Shown piece by piece: positions 23,432 through 29,169 of a DNA stretch of 29,169 bases. A model generated the notes under the pieces. That model had not been told where the DNA came from. It made no database searches and saw only the letters and a program-made list of their open reading frames with translations. This DNA is from a virus. The stretch is from the IMG/VR virus record IMGVR_UViG_3300008448_013271, positions 1-29,169 of that record. The stretch is one strand, 5' to 3'. How positions within the stretch are numbered: position 1 is the first letter of the stretch; each line of letters opens with the position of its first letter. Position numbers and translations under genes: made by a program.

Positions 23432-24316
23432 ATGGCATACCGAACGCTCAAGGTCGTGACGCAGACCGACCAGATCGAAGGGAAGAGCACCAAGACCACC
23501 GCAGACAACTGGATGGACGACTGCGGGCCGGCCAGCTTGATGACCATCGCCAACCACCTACTCGGCACCAGCTACAAGTCGGCCGACGGCATCGCCTTCA
23601 TGGCTAAGGCGGGCCGTGTTGACCGCGACGGCAAGGGCGACCCAACGACCTACGCCATGATGGAAAAGGCCGCGCCGCTCGTCGGCCTGACCCTGACCTA
23701 CCCGAAAAACTGGGCCGAGGTCACGGCCGCCCTCCGCGATCCAGAGGCCGCGCTTCTGATCTCGGTGGATCAGCCAAAGAACTACCCACCGACGGTGCCC
23801 CTCAGCGCCTGGGCCAAGCGGCACAAGGCGCGCACCGGCGGAAAGAGCTACGGCCACGTCACCGCCGCCGCCGGCGGCGATCTCGGCGCCCAGTGGGCCG
23901 ATCCGACGATGAGCGGCAAGGGCGCAGAGAAGGACGCGGTCCAGATCACCGTCGCCGAGCTTCGTGGCATTCTGGCCAGCAAGAACGCCGCCCATCCGCA
24001 CAAGGGCGTGCGCATCCTTCGCGCCAAGGCCAAGCCGGAGCCAAAGCCCGAGCCGAAGCCAGAGCCGAAGCCGGAGCCGAAGCCAGAGCCGAAGCCGGCG
24101 CCAAAGCCCGCGCCAACAACTCCGGCCAAGCCCACGCCAAAGCCGGCTCCGCGCCCCGATCGCAACCCGCCGCCGTTCCGGCACCAGGAGGTCGCGGCAC
24201 GCAAGGAGCTCGCCGCCATCCTAAAGGAGATCGACAAGACCCCGTGGGGCAAGGCGAAGCAAGCGCTCTGGCGCCGGGTCGAACAACTCCGCAAGATCAT
24301 CAACCGTAACAAGTAG
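23432..24316 (+). CDS. Endolysin-like cysteine peptidase
   Basis: Probable peptidoglycan peptidase, 294 residues. Residues 1-195 form a papain/C39-like domain: C31 in DDCGPASL, H142 in SYGHVTAAAG and D157 in QWADPTMSG are the expected triad. Residues 201-248 are a proline linker of KPEP and KPAP units. Residues 250-294 are a basic helical end (REVAARKELAAILKEIDKT-like, WRRVEQLRKIINRNK) that may bind the wall or membrane. No signal peptide. GCAGGAGG precedes the ATG. Position just before the holin supports the lysis role; a virion-bound or bacteriocin-type peptidase is the alternative. Confidence 0.75.
   Translation: MAYRTLKVVTQTDQIEGKSTKTTADNWMDDCGPASLMTIANHLLGTSYKSADGIAFMAKAGRVDRDGKGDPTTYAMMEKAAPLVGLTLTYPKNWAEVTAALRDPEAALLISVDQPKNYPPTVPLSAWAKRHKARTGGKSYGHVTAAAGGDLGAQWADPTMSGKGAEKDAVQITVAELRGILASKNAAHPHKGVRILRAKAKPEPKPEPKPEPKPEPKPEPKPAPKPAPTTPAKPTPKPAPRPDRNPPPFRHQEVAARKELAAILKEIDKTPWGKAKQALWRRVEQLRKIINRNK
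24032..24151 (+). repeat. KPEP/KPAP linker repeat
   Basis: A 12-base unit AAG-CCN-GAG-CCN repeats about five times within the endolysin gene and passes into KPAP variants. It encodes a stiff, extended proline-lysine spacer separating the catalytic domain from the basic C-terminus. Confidence 0.8.
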
Positions 24317-24325
24317 GAGACAGCC

Positions 24326-24739
24326 ATGGAAGCCAATCCGTTTCTCTCAGAGCTCGCCACCGCCCTCGTCGTCGCGCTGGTCCCAGTCGCCATCGGCGCT
24401 CTCGGGTTCGTCGCCCGTTGGGTGGTCGCCTACATCAAGGCGCGAGTTGCCGCCGAGCACTACGTTATTCTCGGCCAGCTCGCTCGCCGCGCGGTCGAGG
24501 CCGTTGAGCAGACCCTCAAGGCCGAGCCAAACAAGACCAAGCTCGCGGCCGCAGTTGCCGCCGTCCAGGGTGCCCTGCTCGCCAGGGGCATCAAGCTCGA
24601 CGAGGAAGAGGTCGTCTCGGCCATCGAGAGCGCCGTCTACGCCGAGAAGCTCAACACGACCTTCGTCGTTGAGCAGTCGGCTCCGTCCGTCGCTGCCGCC
24701 ATCCCGGCGGTCGAAGAGACTGACGAGGCGATCGTCTAA
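24326..24739 (+). CDS. Holin, LL-H type
   Basis: A 137-residue protein with one N-terminal membrane helix (LATALVVALVPVAIGALGFV) followed by ARWVVAYIKARVAAEHY, then a helical region with LARRAVEAVEQTLK and a long acidic tail. This plan matches the LL-H holin family, whose members hold a single N-terminal membrane segment and an AVEAVEQ-like motif. Located 9 bases after the endolysin with a TAGGAGA ribosome site. It would form the membrane lesion that releases the endolysin. Confidence 0.8.
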   Translation: MEANPFLSELATALVVALVPVAIGALGFVARWVVAYIKARVAAEHYVILGQLARRAVEAVEQTLKAEPNKTKLAAAVAAVQGALLARGIKLDEEEVVSAIESAVYAEKLNTTFVVEQSAPSVAAAIPAVEETDEAIV

Positions 24740-24741
24740 CC

Positions 24742-25056
24742 ATGAAGATCCTCGTCGCCGCCGACATGGGCGCCGACGGGATCGAGGTGGTCGTCTGGCT
24801 CGACGAGAGCAAGACGGTGATCGGTCCCGACGGCGACGAGCGCCCGGACCCGTCGTGGGTCTGGCGGACCTTCGCGCCCCGCGACACCTGGGAGATCAAC
24901 CGAACCTTGGCGCTTGCCGAGGTCGCCGCACGCGCCGAGGCCGAAGGGCGTCGCCGCCGACCGGTCGAGGTTCTCGATCTCGCCGGAGCTGACCTCGATG
25001 CCTTCCTGGCCGTCGCCCCCGCGCCGCAGGAGACCACGCCGGAGGACGGAGACTGA
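24742..25056 (+). CDS. Hypothetical protein in lysis operon
   Basis: A 104-residue acidic protein. N-terminal strands KILVAADMGADGIEVVVWLD are followed by a helix rich in alanine and glutamate (LALAEVAARAEAEGRRRR) and a low-complexity end. No signal peptide, membrane helix or recognisable domain. It starts 2 bases after the holin stop and its TGA overlaps the next ATG, so it is part of the lysis transcript. Confidence 0.6.
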   Translation: MKILVAADMGADGIEVVVWLDESKTVIGPDGDERPDPSWVWRTFAPRDTWEINRTLALAEVAARAEAEGRRRRPVEVLDLAGADLDAFLAVAPAPQETTPEDGD

Positions 25057-25238
25057 TGGCCGGCGTCAAGACCGCTAAGAAGGGCAAGGGCAAGCAGCCG
25101 ACTGCGTCGTTGACGAACCGCCGCTGCGTCAAGTGCGAGAACAAGATCATGAGCAACGAGGTCGCCACGATCCTGCTCATCGACATGGCCGCGCGCACCC
25201 GCCGGATGGCCTTCTATCACCGAGGCTGCCGACCATGA
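25056..25238 (+). CDS. Small zinc-binding protein candidate
   Basis: A 60-residue basic protein. C24-x2-C27 (RRCVKCENK) and H55-x2-C58 (YHRGC) could bind one zinc ion in a treble-clef or ribbon-like fold. A basic N-terminus (KTAKKGKGK) suggests nucleic acid contact. It overlaps both neighbours (TGATG and ATGA). Role unknown; presence in the lysis operon may only reflect coupling. Confidence 0.6.
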   Translation: MAGVKTAKKGKGKQPTASLTNRRCVKCENKIMSNEVATILLIDMAARTRRMAFYHRGCRP

Positions 25239-25609
25239 CCCTCCCAAGCGTCGAGATCGTCGCCACCATCGCCGGGCTGATCGGCACCGCCATCGCCGCC
25301 GGTCTTGGCGCTGCGCGTGCCGAGACCAAGCGGCAGCGCGGCGCGATCGCATCGGACATCAAGCGCGAGGTGGCCGTCATCGAGCGAAAGCTCACCACGA
25401 CGACCCGCACCCTCGCCGGTCAGATCGCCAAGCTCGAGGACGAGCTTGCCGAGACTCGACAGTTGAACGCATCCCTCCAGGAGTCGATCGCCGAGCTCAC
25501 CACCCGCATCGATGCCGCCCTTCGGGCGCTCGACCTGGGAGCCGCCGGCGTCGCCCCCGCGAAGGAGATCCTCGGCAAGGCACGAAAGGCGCGAGGAAAG
25601 AAGGCATGA
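25235..25609 (+). CDS. Membrane-anchored coiled-coil protein
   Basis: A 124-residue protein. Residues 5-27 (VEIVATIAGLIGTAIAAGLG) form a membrane helix, followed by a basic and then heptad-like region (about 45-95; LAGQIAKLEDELAETRQLNA, LQESIAELTTRIDAAL) and a lysine-rich end. The plan resembles an inner-membrane spanin-like or accessory holin protein, but in a Gram-positive host a classical spanin would not be expected. ATG at 25235 lies in the ATGA overlap; an opening from 25133 was rejected since it overlaps the previous gene. Confidence 0.6.
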   Translation: MTLPSVEIVATIAGLIGTAIAAGLGAARAETKRQRGAIASDIKREVAVIERKLTTTTRTLAGQIAKLEDELAETRQLNASLQESIAELTTRIDAALRALDLGAAGVAPAKEILGKARKARGKKA

Positions 25610-25770
25610 GCCCGGAGATCGGAGAGGCGCTCGGCTTCATCGCCGTCTTCGCGCTACTCTTCGCGGGGCTCGCCTTCGAGGCGCGACGTCAGGAGAGGGT
25701 CGACGAGGCGGCTCGACAAGAGCGCCTGTCGAAGACGCGAACGGTCAAGATCGACCGTCGAGACTGGTAG
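25606..25770 (+). CDS. Small single-helix membrane protein
   Basis: A 54-residue protein with one membrane helix (about residues 10-24, GFIAVFALLFAGLAF) and a charged cytosolic tail (ARRQERVDEAARQERLSKTR). It starts in an ATGA overlap with the previous gene and ends the plus-strand operon. Its last 26 bases overlap the end of the convergent minus-strand gene. It may be an accessory holin or antiholin; this is inference from place and shape. Confidence 0.6.
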   Translation: MSPEIGEALGFIAVFALLFAGLAFEARRQERVDEAARQERLSKTRTVKIDRRDW

Positions 25771-26086
25771 ATCGCTTCGTTCGGCGCTTGCGTCGACGGC
25801 GACCCTCGGGGGGAACGATCCGACTCATCGCGGGCTCATTGAACGCGCCCGGCGAGGTCGCGTCGTCCGTCTGTTGAACGACCGACGAGAGCGGCACCAG
25901 GCTCACCCGACGAAGATCATCCCATTGAGTCGGTGACGTCGAGACGATGATCCCCTGCTCGCGCGCCCAGGCGGACCAGCCGAGATCGGTCTCGCCGGCC
26001 GCAACTTGCCGCTCCCACTCAGCCCGCAGCCACTTGGTGGCTGGGTCGAGGACGTCTCGGAAGGCGGGGTTCCCGGAGTAGGGCAT
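25745..26086 (-). CDS. Hypothetical protein, end of minus-strand operon
   Basis: A 113-residue protein, with tryptophan-rich helical segments (ATKWLRAEWERQVAAGETDL, GWSAWAREQG) and a basic C-terminus (RRRRKRRTKRS). No family recognised. Its start overlaps the preceding gene's stop (ATGA on the minus strand) and its stop overlaps the plus-strand operon end, giving convergent genes without an intervening terminator. Confidence 0.55.
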   Translation of the reverse strand: MPYSGNPAFRDVLDPATKWLRAEWERQVAAGETDLGWSAWAREQGIIVSTSPTQWDDLRRVSLVPLSSVVQQTDDATSPGAFNEPAMSRIVPPEGRRRRKRRTKRSTSLDGRS

Positions 26087-26346
26087 CAGGCGGGACCCGG
26101 AAGATCGACGCCCTCGAGTTCGCGCGCCCCCGCCTGTTCGGCGGCGTGGTAGGCGACGAGCATCTTCTGGAGCAAGGCGTTCTCGCTCACGATCCCCTCG
26201 ACGACCACGAACCGACGCCCACAGGCATCAGAGAGGCAGCGGCGGCGTCGATACACGAGACCCCCCATCTCGCGCGGTCGATCGCCGCCGCCATACGTCG
26301 ACGGGTGATCGCAGAACGGGCAGTGGCGCTCGATCGCGGCGCTCAC
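26086..26346 (-). CDS. Zinc-ribbon protein, NrdR/Ogr-like
   Basis: An 86-residue protein with C9-x2-C12 (HCPFCDH) and C37-x4-C42 in YRRRRCLSDACGRRFVVVEG. The RRRxC...CGRRF-x-x-x-E run recalls the zinc-ribbon of NrdR regulators, while CxxC-x24-CxxxxC is close to the Ogr/Delta late-gene activators of P2-like phages. No ATP-cone follows, so NrdR itself is excluded. A DNA-binding or transcription role is possible. GTG start overlaps the previous stop. Confidence 0.6.
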   Translation of the reverse strand: MSAAIERHCPFCDHPSTYGGGDRPREMGGLVYRRRRCLSDACGRRFVVVEGIVSENALLQKMLVAYHAAEQAGARELEGVDLPGPA

Positions 26347-26540
26347 TGGATCGCCTCCTCATCGTCGTCATCCGCGGTGATCGCGGCGACGGTTCGAAGG
26401 AGAACGACCGCAAGCTCATACGCTGCGATCGGAGTCAGGGCAAGCGGCTGCGCTCCGCCGCGCCCAATCACGAGCGCGACGCCTCCCTGGGCAGCGGCCT
26501 CGACCTCAACGATCGGGGCCTTCTCATACAGTGCCATCAT
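26343..26540 (-). CDS. Hypothetical small protein
   Basis: A 65-residue protein (MMALYEKAPIVEVEAAAQ...) with an acidic C-terminus (ITADDDDEEAIQ). A central hydrophobic stretch (IAAYELAVVLLRTVAAI) looks amphipathic rather than membrane-spanning. An earlier ATG at 26576 exists, but a promoter-like sequence overlaps that part and the ATG at 26540 lies 7 bases after its -10 box. No family recognised. Confidence 0.55.
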   Translation of the reverse strand: MMALYEKAPIVEVEAAAQGGVALVIGRGGAQPLALTPIAAYELAVVLLRTVAAITADDDDEEAIQ

Positions 26541-26547
26541 ACACCTC

Positions 26548-26576
26548 ACTCTACCACGGCCGGGCGACCGGCGCAA
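26548..26576 (-). promoter_or_regulatory. Promoter-like TTGCGC-N17-TAGAGT, leaderless
   Basis: On the minus strand, TTGCGC (26576-26571) and TAGAGT (26553-26548) are 17 bases apart. The ATG at 26540 begins 7 bases after the -10 box, so a transcript would start at or next to the start codon. A GAGGTG also lies there. The same -35, spacing and near-identical -10 occur at 28531-28559 on the plus strand. Confidence 0.45.
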
Positions 26577-27167
26577 TCAGAACGACATCGGTCGCTCAAC
26601 GTACGGGTTCTCGGGGTCAAACCACCAAGGCGCCTGAACACGGCCATCGGTGTAGAGCTTGGCGTCGGGGCCGCGCAGCTCGATCCGATGGGCGAACTCG
26701 GGGTGCCACCAGAGGAACCACCGCGCCCAACCAGCCGAGAGGCGGTTGTCGACCTTCCACTCGCCGGACATCCCAGATCCGCGATACCGAGAGCGGGCGA
26801 GCTCCCAGACAAAGCGGGCGCTCAGGATCGAGCCGCGGTTGCGCTCGAGCTCGGCGATCGCCTGCTCGGTCGCCCACTTGATCAGGCGTCGGCCGTTCTC
26901 CGTTCGAAGGACGGCGCGCAGGCCATCGATCGCTTCGGTCTTCGGCGCTTCCTGGCGAGGCAGGCGCTCCGGCTTCGGCTCGAGCTTCTTGGGCATCTTG
27001 CCGCCGCCGGCTACGAAGCCCGACCAGTAGGCTGCGGCAAGCGCCGAGTCCATCGGGGGACGAGCCGGCTGCCGGCTCTGAGCGGCAAGCATCCCGTTCG
27101 TCACGGCGCTCCGCTCCTGGATCGTCATCGCGCGGAGGGTCTCCGCATTGATCGTCTTGATCGTCAT
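26577..27167 (-). CDS. Conserved phage-type hypothetical protein
   Basis: A 196-residue protein. The N-terminal half is helical and low complexity (RLPRQEAPKTEAI). The C-terminal half contains FVWELARSRYRG, then EWKVDNRLSAGWARWFLWWH and PEFAHRIELR, a pattern I associate with small unnamed phage domains. No catalytic motif is seen. An ATG at 27173 is only 2 bases after AGGAG, whereas the ATG at 27167 is 8 bases away, so the latter was chosen. Confidence 0.6.
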   Translation of the reverse strand: MTIKTINAETLRAMTIQERSAVTNGMLAAQSRQPARPPMDSALAAAYWSGFVAGGGKMPKKLEPKPERLPRQEAPKTEAIDGLRAVLRTENGRRLIKWATEQAIAELERNRGSILSARFVWELARSRYRGSGMSGEWKVDNRLSAGWARWFLWWHPEFAHRIELRGPDAKLYTDGRVQAPWWFDPENPYVERPMSF

Positions 27168-27184
27168 GGTCATCTCTCCTTCTT

Positions 27185-27285
27185 CACTTCGGTTGGCGGG
27201 ACTCGATGATCACCAGCGCGATCATACCGAGCCCCCCAACCACTACCGCAACTACACCGAGTAGGTCCGAAAAATCGGTGCTCAT
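27185..27285 (-). CDS. Possible frameshifted small membrane protein
   Basis: ATG at 27285 overlaps the metallophosphoesterase stop (ATGA). The zero frame reads MSTDFSDLLGVVAVVLGGSV and stops at 27223-27225. At codons TTG-GGG-GGC it holds the classical slippery heptamer GGGGGGC (27238-27232). A -1 slip there would continue with LGMIALVIIESRQPK to a TGA at 27187-27185, making a 33-residue single-helix membrane protein. It lies just before the ribosome site of the next gene. A single-base error or chance frame are alternatives. Confidence 0.35.
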
Positions 27286-28409
27286 CGATCGAGCCACCGC
27301 TGACCGCGCCACGAGAGCGTGCCGTCCTCGGGATCGATCGTCGCAAGGTCGAGCGAGAACCCGCCTTCGGCGAACACGGTCGCCGTCGCGAAGCCGGCCT
27401 GCCAGTCAGGTGCCGCGTTATACCCGAGGCGCTGGCGGCACATCATCCCGGTCGAGACGGCGGCCAGTCGGCGGAGCGGAACGTTCGCAACGCCGCCGAC
27501 CGAACGGTAGGCGATGCCGGCGCGGTGGTCGTGACCACCAACGACACTCACGCCCCAGCGCTCAACGAGCGGAAGGATCGACGAACCGCCGCCGCCCTTG
27601 CGCGAGTGGTATCCGTGGGTCGCGACCAATCCATCGGTCACCACGACCTGGGCGTTCACATAGTCGCCACCAAGATCGCCATCGTTCGCGCCGACCCAGG
27701 TCACGCCGAGCGAGTCGGCGGCGACGAGGTAGGGCAGCGACAGGACCGACTCGTGATCGCCACCGGCTCGGCGCAGGCCGATCAGCGGCTGCGCAACGCG
27801 AGCCAGATAGGAGACCAAGCGCTCCTCGTGGTTGCCGGCGATCCACAGGATCTCGGCGTCGGCACCGGCAGCCGAGCGGAGCTCGGCCAGACGCGCGTGG
27901 GCGTAGGCGATCTCTTCCTGGATCGACGGACGAGGAGCGCCGCCGTCAGCGCCGAAGCGCGAGATCTCGTAGGCGTCGATCATGTCGCCGGTCAGATAGA
28001 TCGCGTCGGGTCGGGCGTCGCGCACCCAAGCAAGGAACAGCCGCCACGCGGTCGGGTCCTCATACGGCCACTGGGTGTCGCCCATGAAAGCGACGAGGCG
28101 CTCGCCGGCGGGCTTCGCCGCCGTCGGCAACTTCGACTTCAGGTAGGTCAGCGACGGCACGGCTTCGACGCGCCCGAAGGGGAGCGCGGCGACCGGCGTC
28201 GTCACCGAGGCGACGACCGGAGAGATCGTCGTCGGCTGATGGCGCAAGCGCTCGAGGCGGTTGCCGATGCTCTTCTTCGTCGCCGGCACACCGGCTGCCG
28301 CGGAGAGCAGCTCGGCGAGCTTGGATTGGCTCGCGCCCGGATGGGTCGCGACCAGGGAGAGGAGCTGCGCGTCGAGCTCCGGGGTCCAGGTGATGGTGGT
28401 CTTCGTCAT
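27282..28409 (-). CDS. Metallophosphoesterase with N-terminal helix-turn-helix
   Basis: A 375-residue protein. Residues 8-56 (TWTPELDAQLLSLVATHPGA, KKSIGNRLERLR) resemble a Myb/SANT-like or other DNA-binding helix-turn-helix. From residue 103 follows a calcineurin-like phosphoesterase: GDTQWP (110-115, with Q where H is common), GDMID (141-145), GNHEE (192-196), H265 in THGYH and GGHDHR (291-296). All metal-ligand motifs are present, so a nuclease or phosphodiesterase activity is likely; substrate unknown. GAGGAA lies upstream of the ATG. It heads the minus-strand operon. Confidence 0.85.
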   Translation of the reverse strand: MTKTTITWTPELDAQLLSLVATHPGASQSKLAELLSAAAGVPATKKSIGNRLERLRHQPTTISPVVASVTTPVAALPFGRVEAVPSLTYLKSKLPTAAKPAGERLVAFMGDTQWPYEDPTAWRLFLAWVRDARPDAIYLTGDMIDAYEISRFGADGGAPRPSIQEEIAYAHARLAELRSAAGADAEILWIAGNHEERLVSYLARVAQPLIGLRRAGGDHESVLSLPYLVAADSLGVTWVGANDGDLGGDYVNAQVVVTDGLVATHGYHSRKGGGGSSILPLVERWGVSVVGGHDHRAGIAYRSVGGVANVPLRRLAAVSTGMMCRQRLGYNAAPDWQAGFATATVFAEGGFSLDLATIDPEDGTLSWRGQRWLDR

Positions 28410-28459
28410 TCTCTCGTTCCTCAGCTTCGCGCCGCAGGGAGCCCCCCGGCGTCAGAGAC

Positions 28460-28488
28460 ACCCTGGGCAACGCGCCCCGGGCTGTCAA
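28460..28488 (-). promoter_or_regulatory. Candidate promoter for minus-strand operon
   Basis: On the minus strand a perfect TTGACA (28488-28483) is followed after 17 bases by CAGGGT (28465-28460). The -10 differs from TAnnnT only at its first base. A leader of about 45 bases would run to the ATG at 28409. It is divergent from the plus-strand promoter at 28531. Confidence 0.4.
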
Positions 28489-28530
28489 GCAATACCGCAC
28501 CGCAGCGACCGAGGCCCCGTTCTCGGGCAC

Positions 28531-28559
28531 TTGCGCAGGGTCAGGGCGTGGGGTAGGAT
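28531..28559 (+). promoter_or_regulatory. Promoter-like TTGCGC-N17-TAGGAT
   Basis: TTGCGC (28531-28536), 17 bases, then TAGGAT (28554-28559). A transcript would start about 30 bases before the ATG at 28598, leaving room for the AAGGGGGG ribosome site. Same -35 and spacing as the box at 26576-26548. It would drive the small membrane protein and the integrase. Confidence 0.5.
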
Positions 28560-28597
28560 AGACGACGGAGAGACCAACACAGCAAGGGGGGAACGCC

Positions 28598-28831
28598 ATG
28601 AGCCACTACACCGACCTCGGCACCGCACGCCGAGCCGAGCTCCTCAACCAGGCCGCCGAAGCCCGCCGGGGTGCCGGGTTCGAGATCAATCCGCCCACGC
28701 CGCGGGCTTCCGTCGGCATCGGCGGGGTGATCATCGTCGTCCTGCTCACCGCCATCGCCATCGGCACGACGCCGGTCCTCGCCGCCACCTCGCAGCCGGG
28801 CGGCGGGGCAGCTCGCTACCTCACGAAGTAG
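28598..28831 (+). CDS. Small membrane protein
   Basis: A 77-residue protein. A polar, helical N-terminus (DLGTARRAELLNQAAEARRG) is followed by one membrane helix (about 40-62; VGIGGVIIVVLLTAIAIGTT) and a short tail. No motif for a function. AAGGGGGG precedes the ATG. It is the first gene after the divergent promoters and is 17 bases upstream of the integrase start. Confidence 0.6.
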   Translation: MSHYTDLGTARRAELLNQAAEARRGAGFEINPPTPRASVGIGGVIIVVLLTAIAIGTTPVLAATSQPGGGAARYLTK

Positions 28832-28848
28832 GAAAGGAGACGACACTC

Positions 28849-29169
28849 ATGCCCAACCGAACTCGGACACCCCGCACCACGAACCGGAGGGTCGCACGCT
28901 CAGATAGAGAGCGTCCGACACCGCAGGAACCCGGACACACACGCACCACAACGGCCCTCGTTCCGGCCGCGAAGGGGGGTCGCCGGAGGACCGTCGGGGT
29001 CCAGGTTCTCGGACACGGGGACTCGCCCTCGATCACCGCAACCTGGCTCGGCGGCCGGCAGCAGGCGACGAAGAGCGCCTACGCCACCGACCTCCGAGCC
29101 TGGGCGACCTGGCTCGGGGTCGAGGGGCCAGAGGCGGCGATCGCCGCGCTGCTCGATCTCGACAGCGGC
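28849..29169 (+). CDS. Tyrosine recombinase/integrase, N-terminal part
   Basis: Partial gene, 107 residues up to the window end. Residues 1-55 are basic and disordered. From about residue 65 the sequence TWLGGRQQATKSAYATDL, RAWATWLGVEGPEAAIAALL matches the SAM-like core-binding domain of tyrosine integrases (T-x-x-x-Y-x-x-D-L-x-x-F/W-x-x-W). The catalytic domain lies outside the window. GGAAAGGAGA precedes the ATG. It suggests a temperate phage. Confidence 0.72.
   Translation, partial: MPNRTRTPRTTNRRVARSDRERPTPQEPGHTRTTTALVPAAKGGRRRTVGVQVLGHGDSPSITATWLGGRQQATKSAYATDLRAWATWLGVEGPEAAIAALLDLDSG

Noticed and set aside
25133-25234. Longer start for the membrane coiled-coil protein
   Set aside because: It overlaps the zinc-binding gene; the ATG at 25235 in an ATGA junction fits the operon pattern and starts just before the membrane helix.
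26086-26346. True NrdR repressor
   Set aside because: Only the zinc-ribbon resembles it; the ATP-cone domain is absent and the cysteine spacing differs.
27206-28087. Plus-strand frame of 293 codons opposite the phosphoesterase
   Set aside because: Arginine/serine-rich shadow of the minus-strand gene with intact catalytic motifs.
1-29169. tRNA, rRNA, transposase or insertion sequence
   Set aside because: None recognised on either strand by reading; no cloverleaf, transposase motif or terminal inverted repeats noted. A tRNA scan would be decisive.

Overview
The window is almost the whole virion and lysis half of a temperate, long-tailed (siphovirus-like) phage or prophage with high GC. Dense genes of one orientation, many ATGA/TGATG stop-start overlaps and no ribosomal or clearly chromosomal genes support this. 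The host is most likely a high-GC Gram-positive bacterium, probably an actinobacterium. That is an inference from GC, from promoter-like boxes of the form TTGCGC-N17-TAGRRT, and from one apparently leaderless gene. No taxonomic search was possible.

Layout. (1) 82-3388: an accessory block ahead of the terminase: a ParB-like/DNA methyltransferase fusion, a small PD-(D/E)XK-like nuclease candidate, a complete S-adenosylmethionine synthetase (metK), a zinc-ribbon protein and an HExxH metalloprotein, all translationally coupled. (2) 3388-6966: packaging: TerS, TerL, a tiny membrane protein and the portal. (3) 6969-10982: a fibre/adhesin cassette inside the head operon: small beta proteins, a 661-residue trimeric-type fibre with ten heptad-based repeats, a glycine-rich adhesin and a small accessory protein. 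(4) 10982-15332: prohead protease fused to an extra N-terminal module, HK97-fold major capsid protein, a small protein, a head-tail connector and a tail terminator candidate. (5) 15407-23374: tail: major tail protein, frameshift pair of tail chaperones, an HK97-gp10-like protein in an unusual place, a short tape measure with nine 15-residue repeats, a structural protein, a tail-tip protein carrying a LamG-like domain, and a protein with a C1q/TNF-like end. (6) 23432-25770: lysis: cysteine-peptidase-type endolysin, LL-H-type holin and four small overlapping genes, two of them membrane proteins. (7) 25745-28409, minus strand: a convergent block of small unknown genes headed by a metallophosphoesterase with an N-terminal helix-turn-helix. 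(8) 28598-29169: a divergent plus-strand unit with a small membrane protein and the start of a probable tyrosine integrase, cut by the window end.

How it fits together. Structural genes are transcribed in one direction. Four to five intergenic gaps share a hairpin followed by a GATCTAWCAGGAG-like motif just ahead of highly expressed genes (small membrane protein/portal, capsid, tail tube, endolysin). The two most unusual features are the phage-borne SAM synthetase placed two genes downstream of a SAM-consuming DNA methyltransferase, suggesting a self-supplied DNA modification cassette, and the receptor-binding-type fibre cassette placed between portal and protease, suggesting head or neck fibres rather than, or in addition to, tail-tip fibres.
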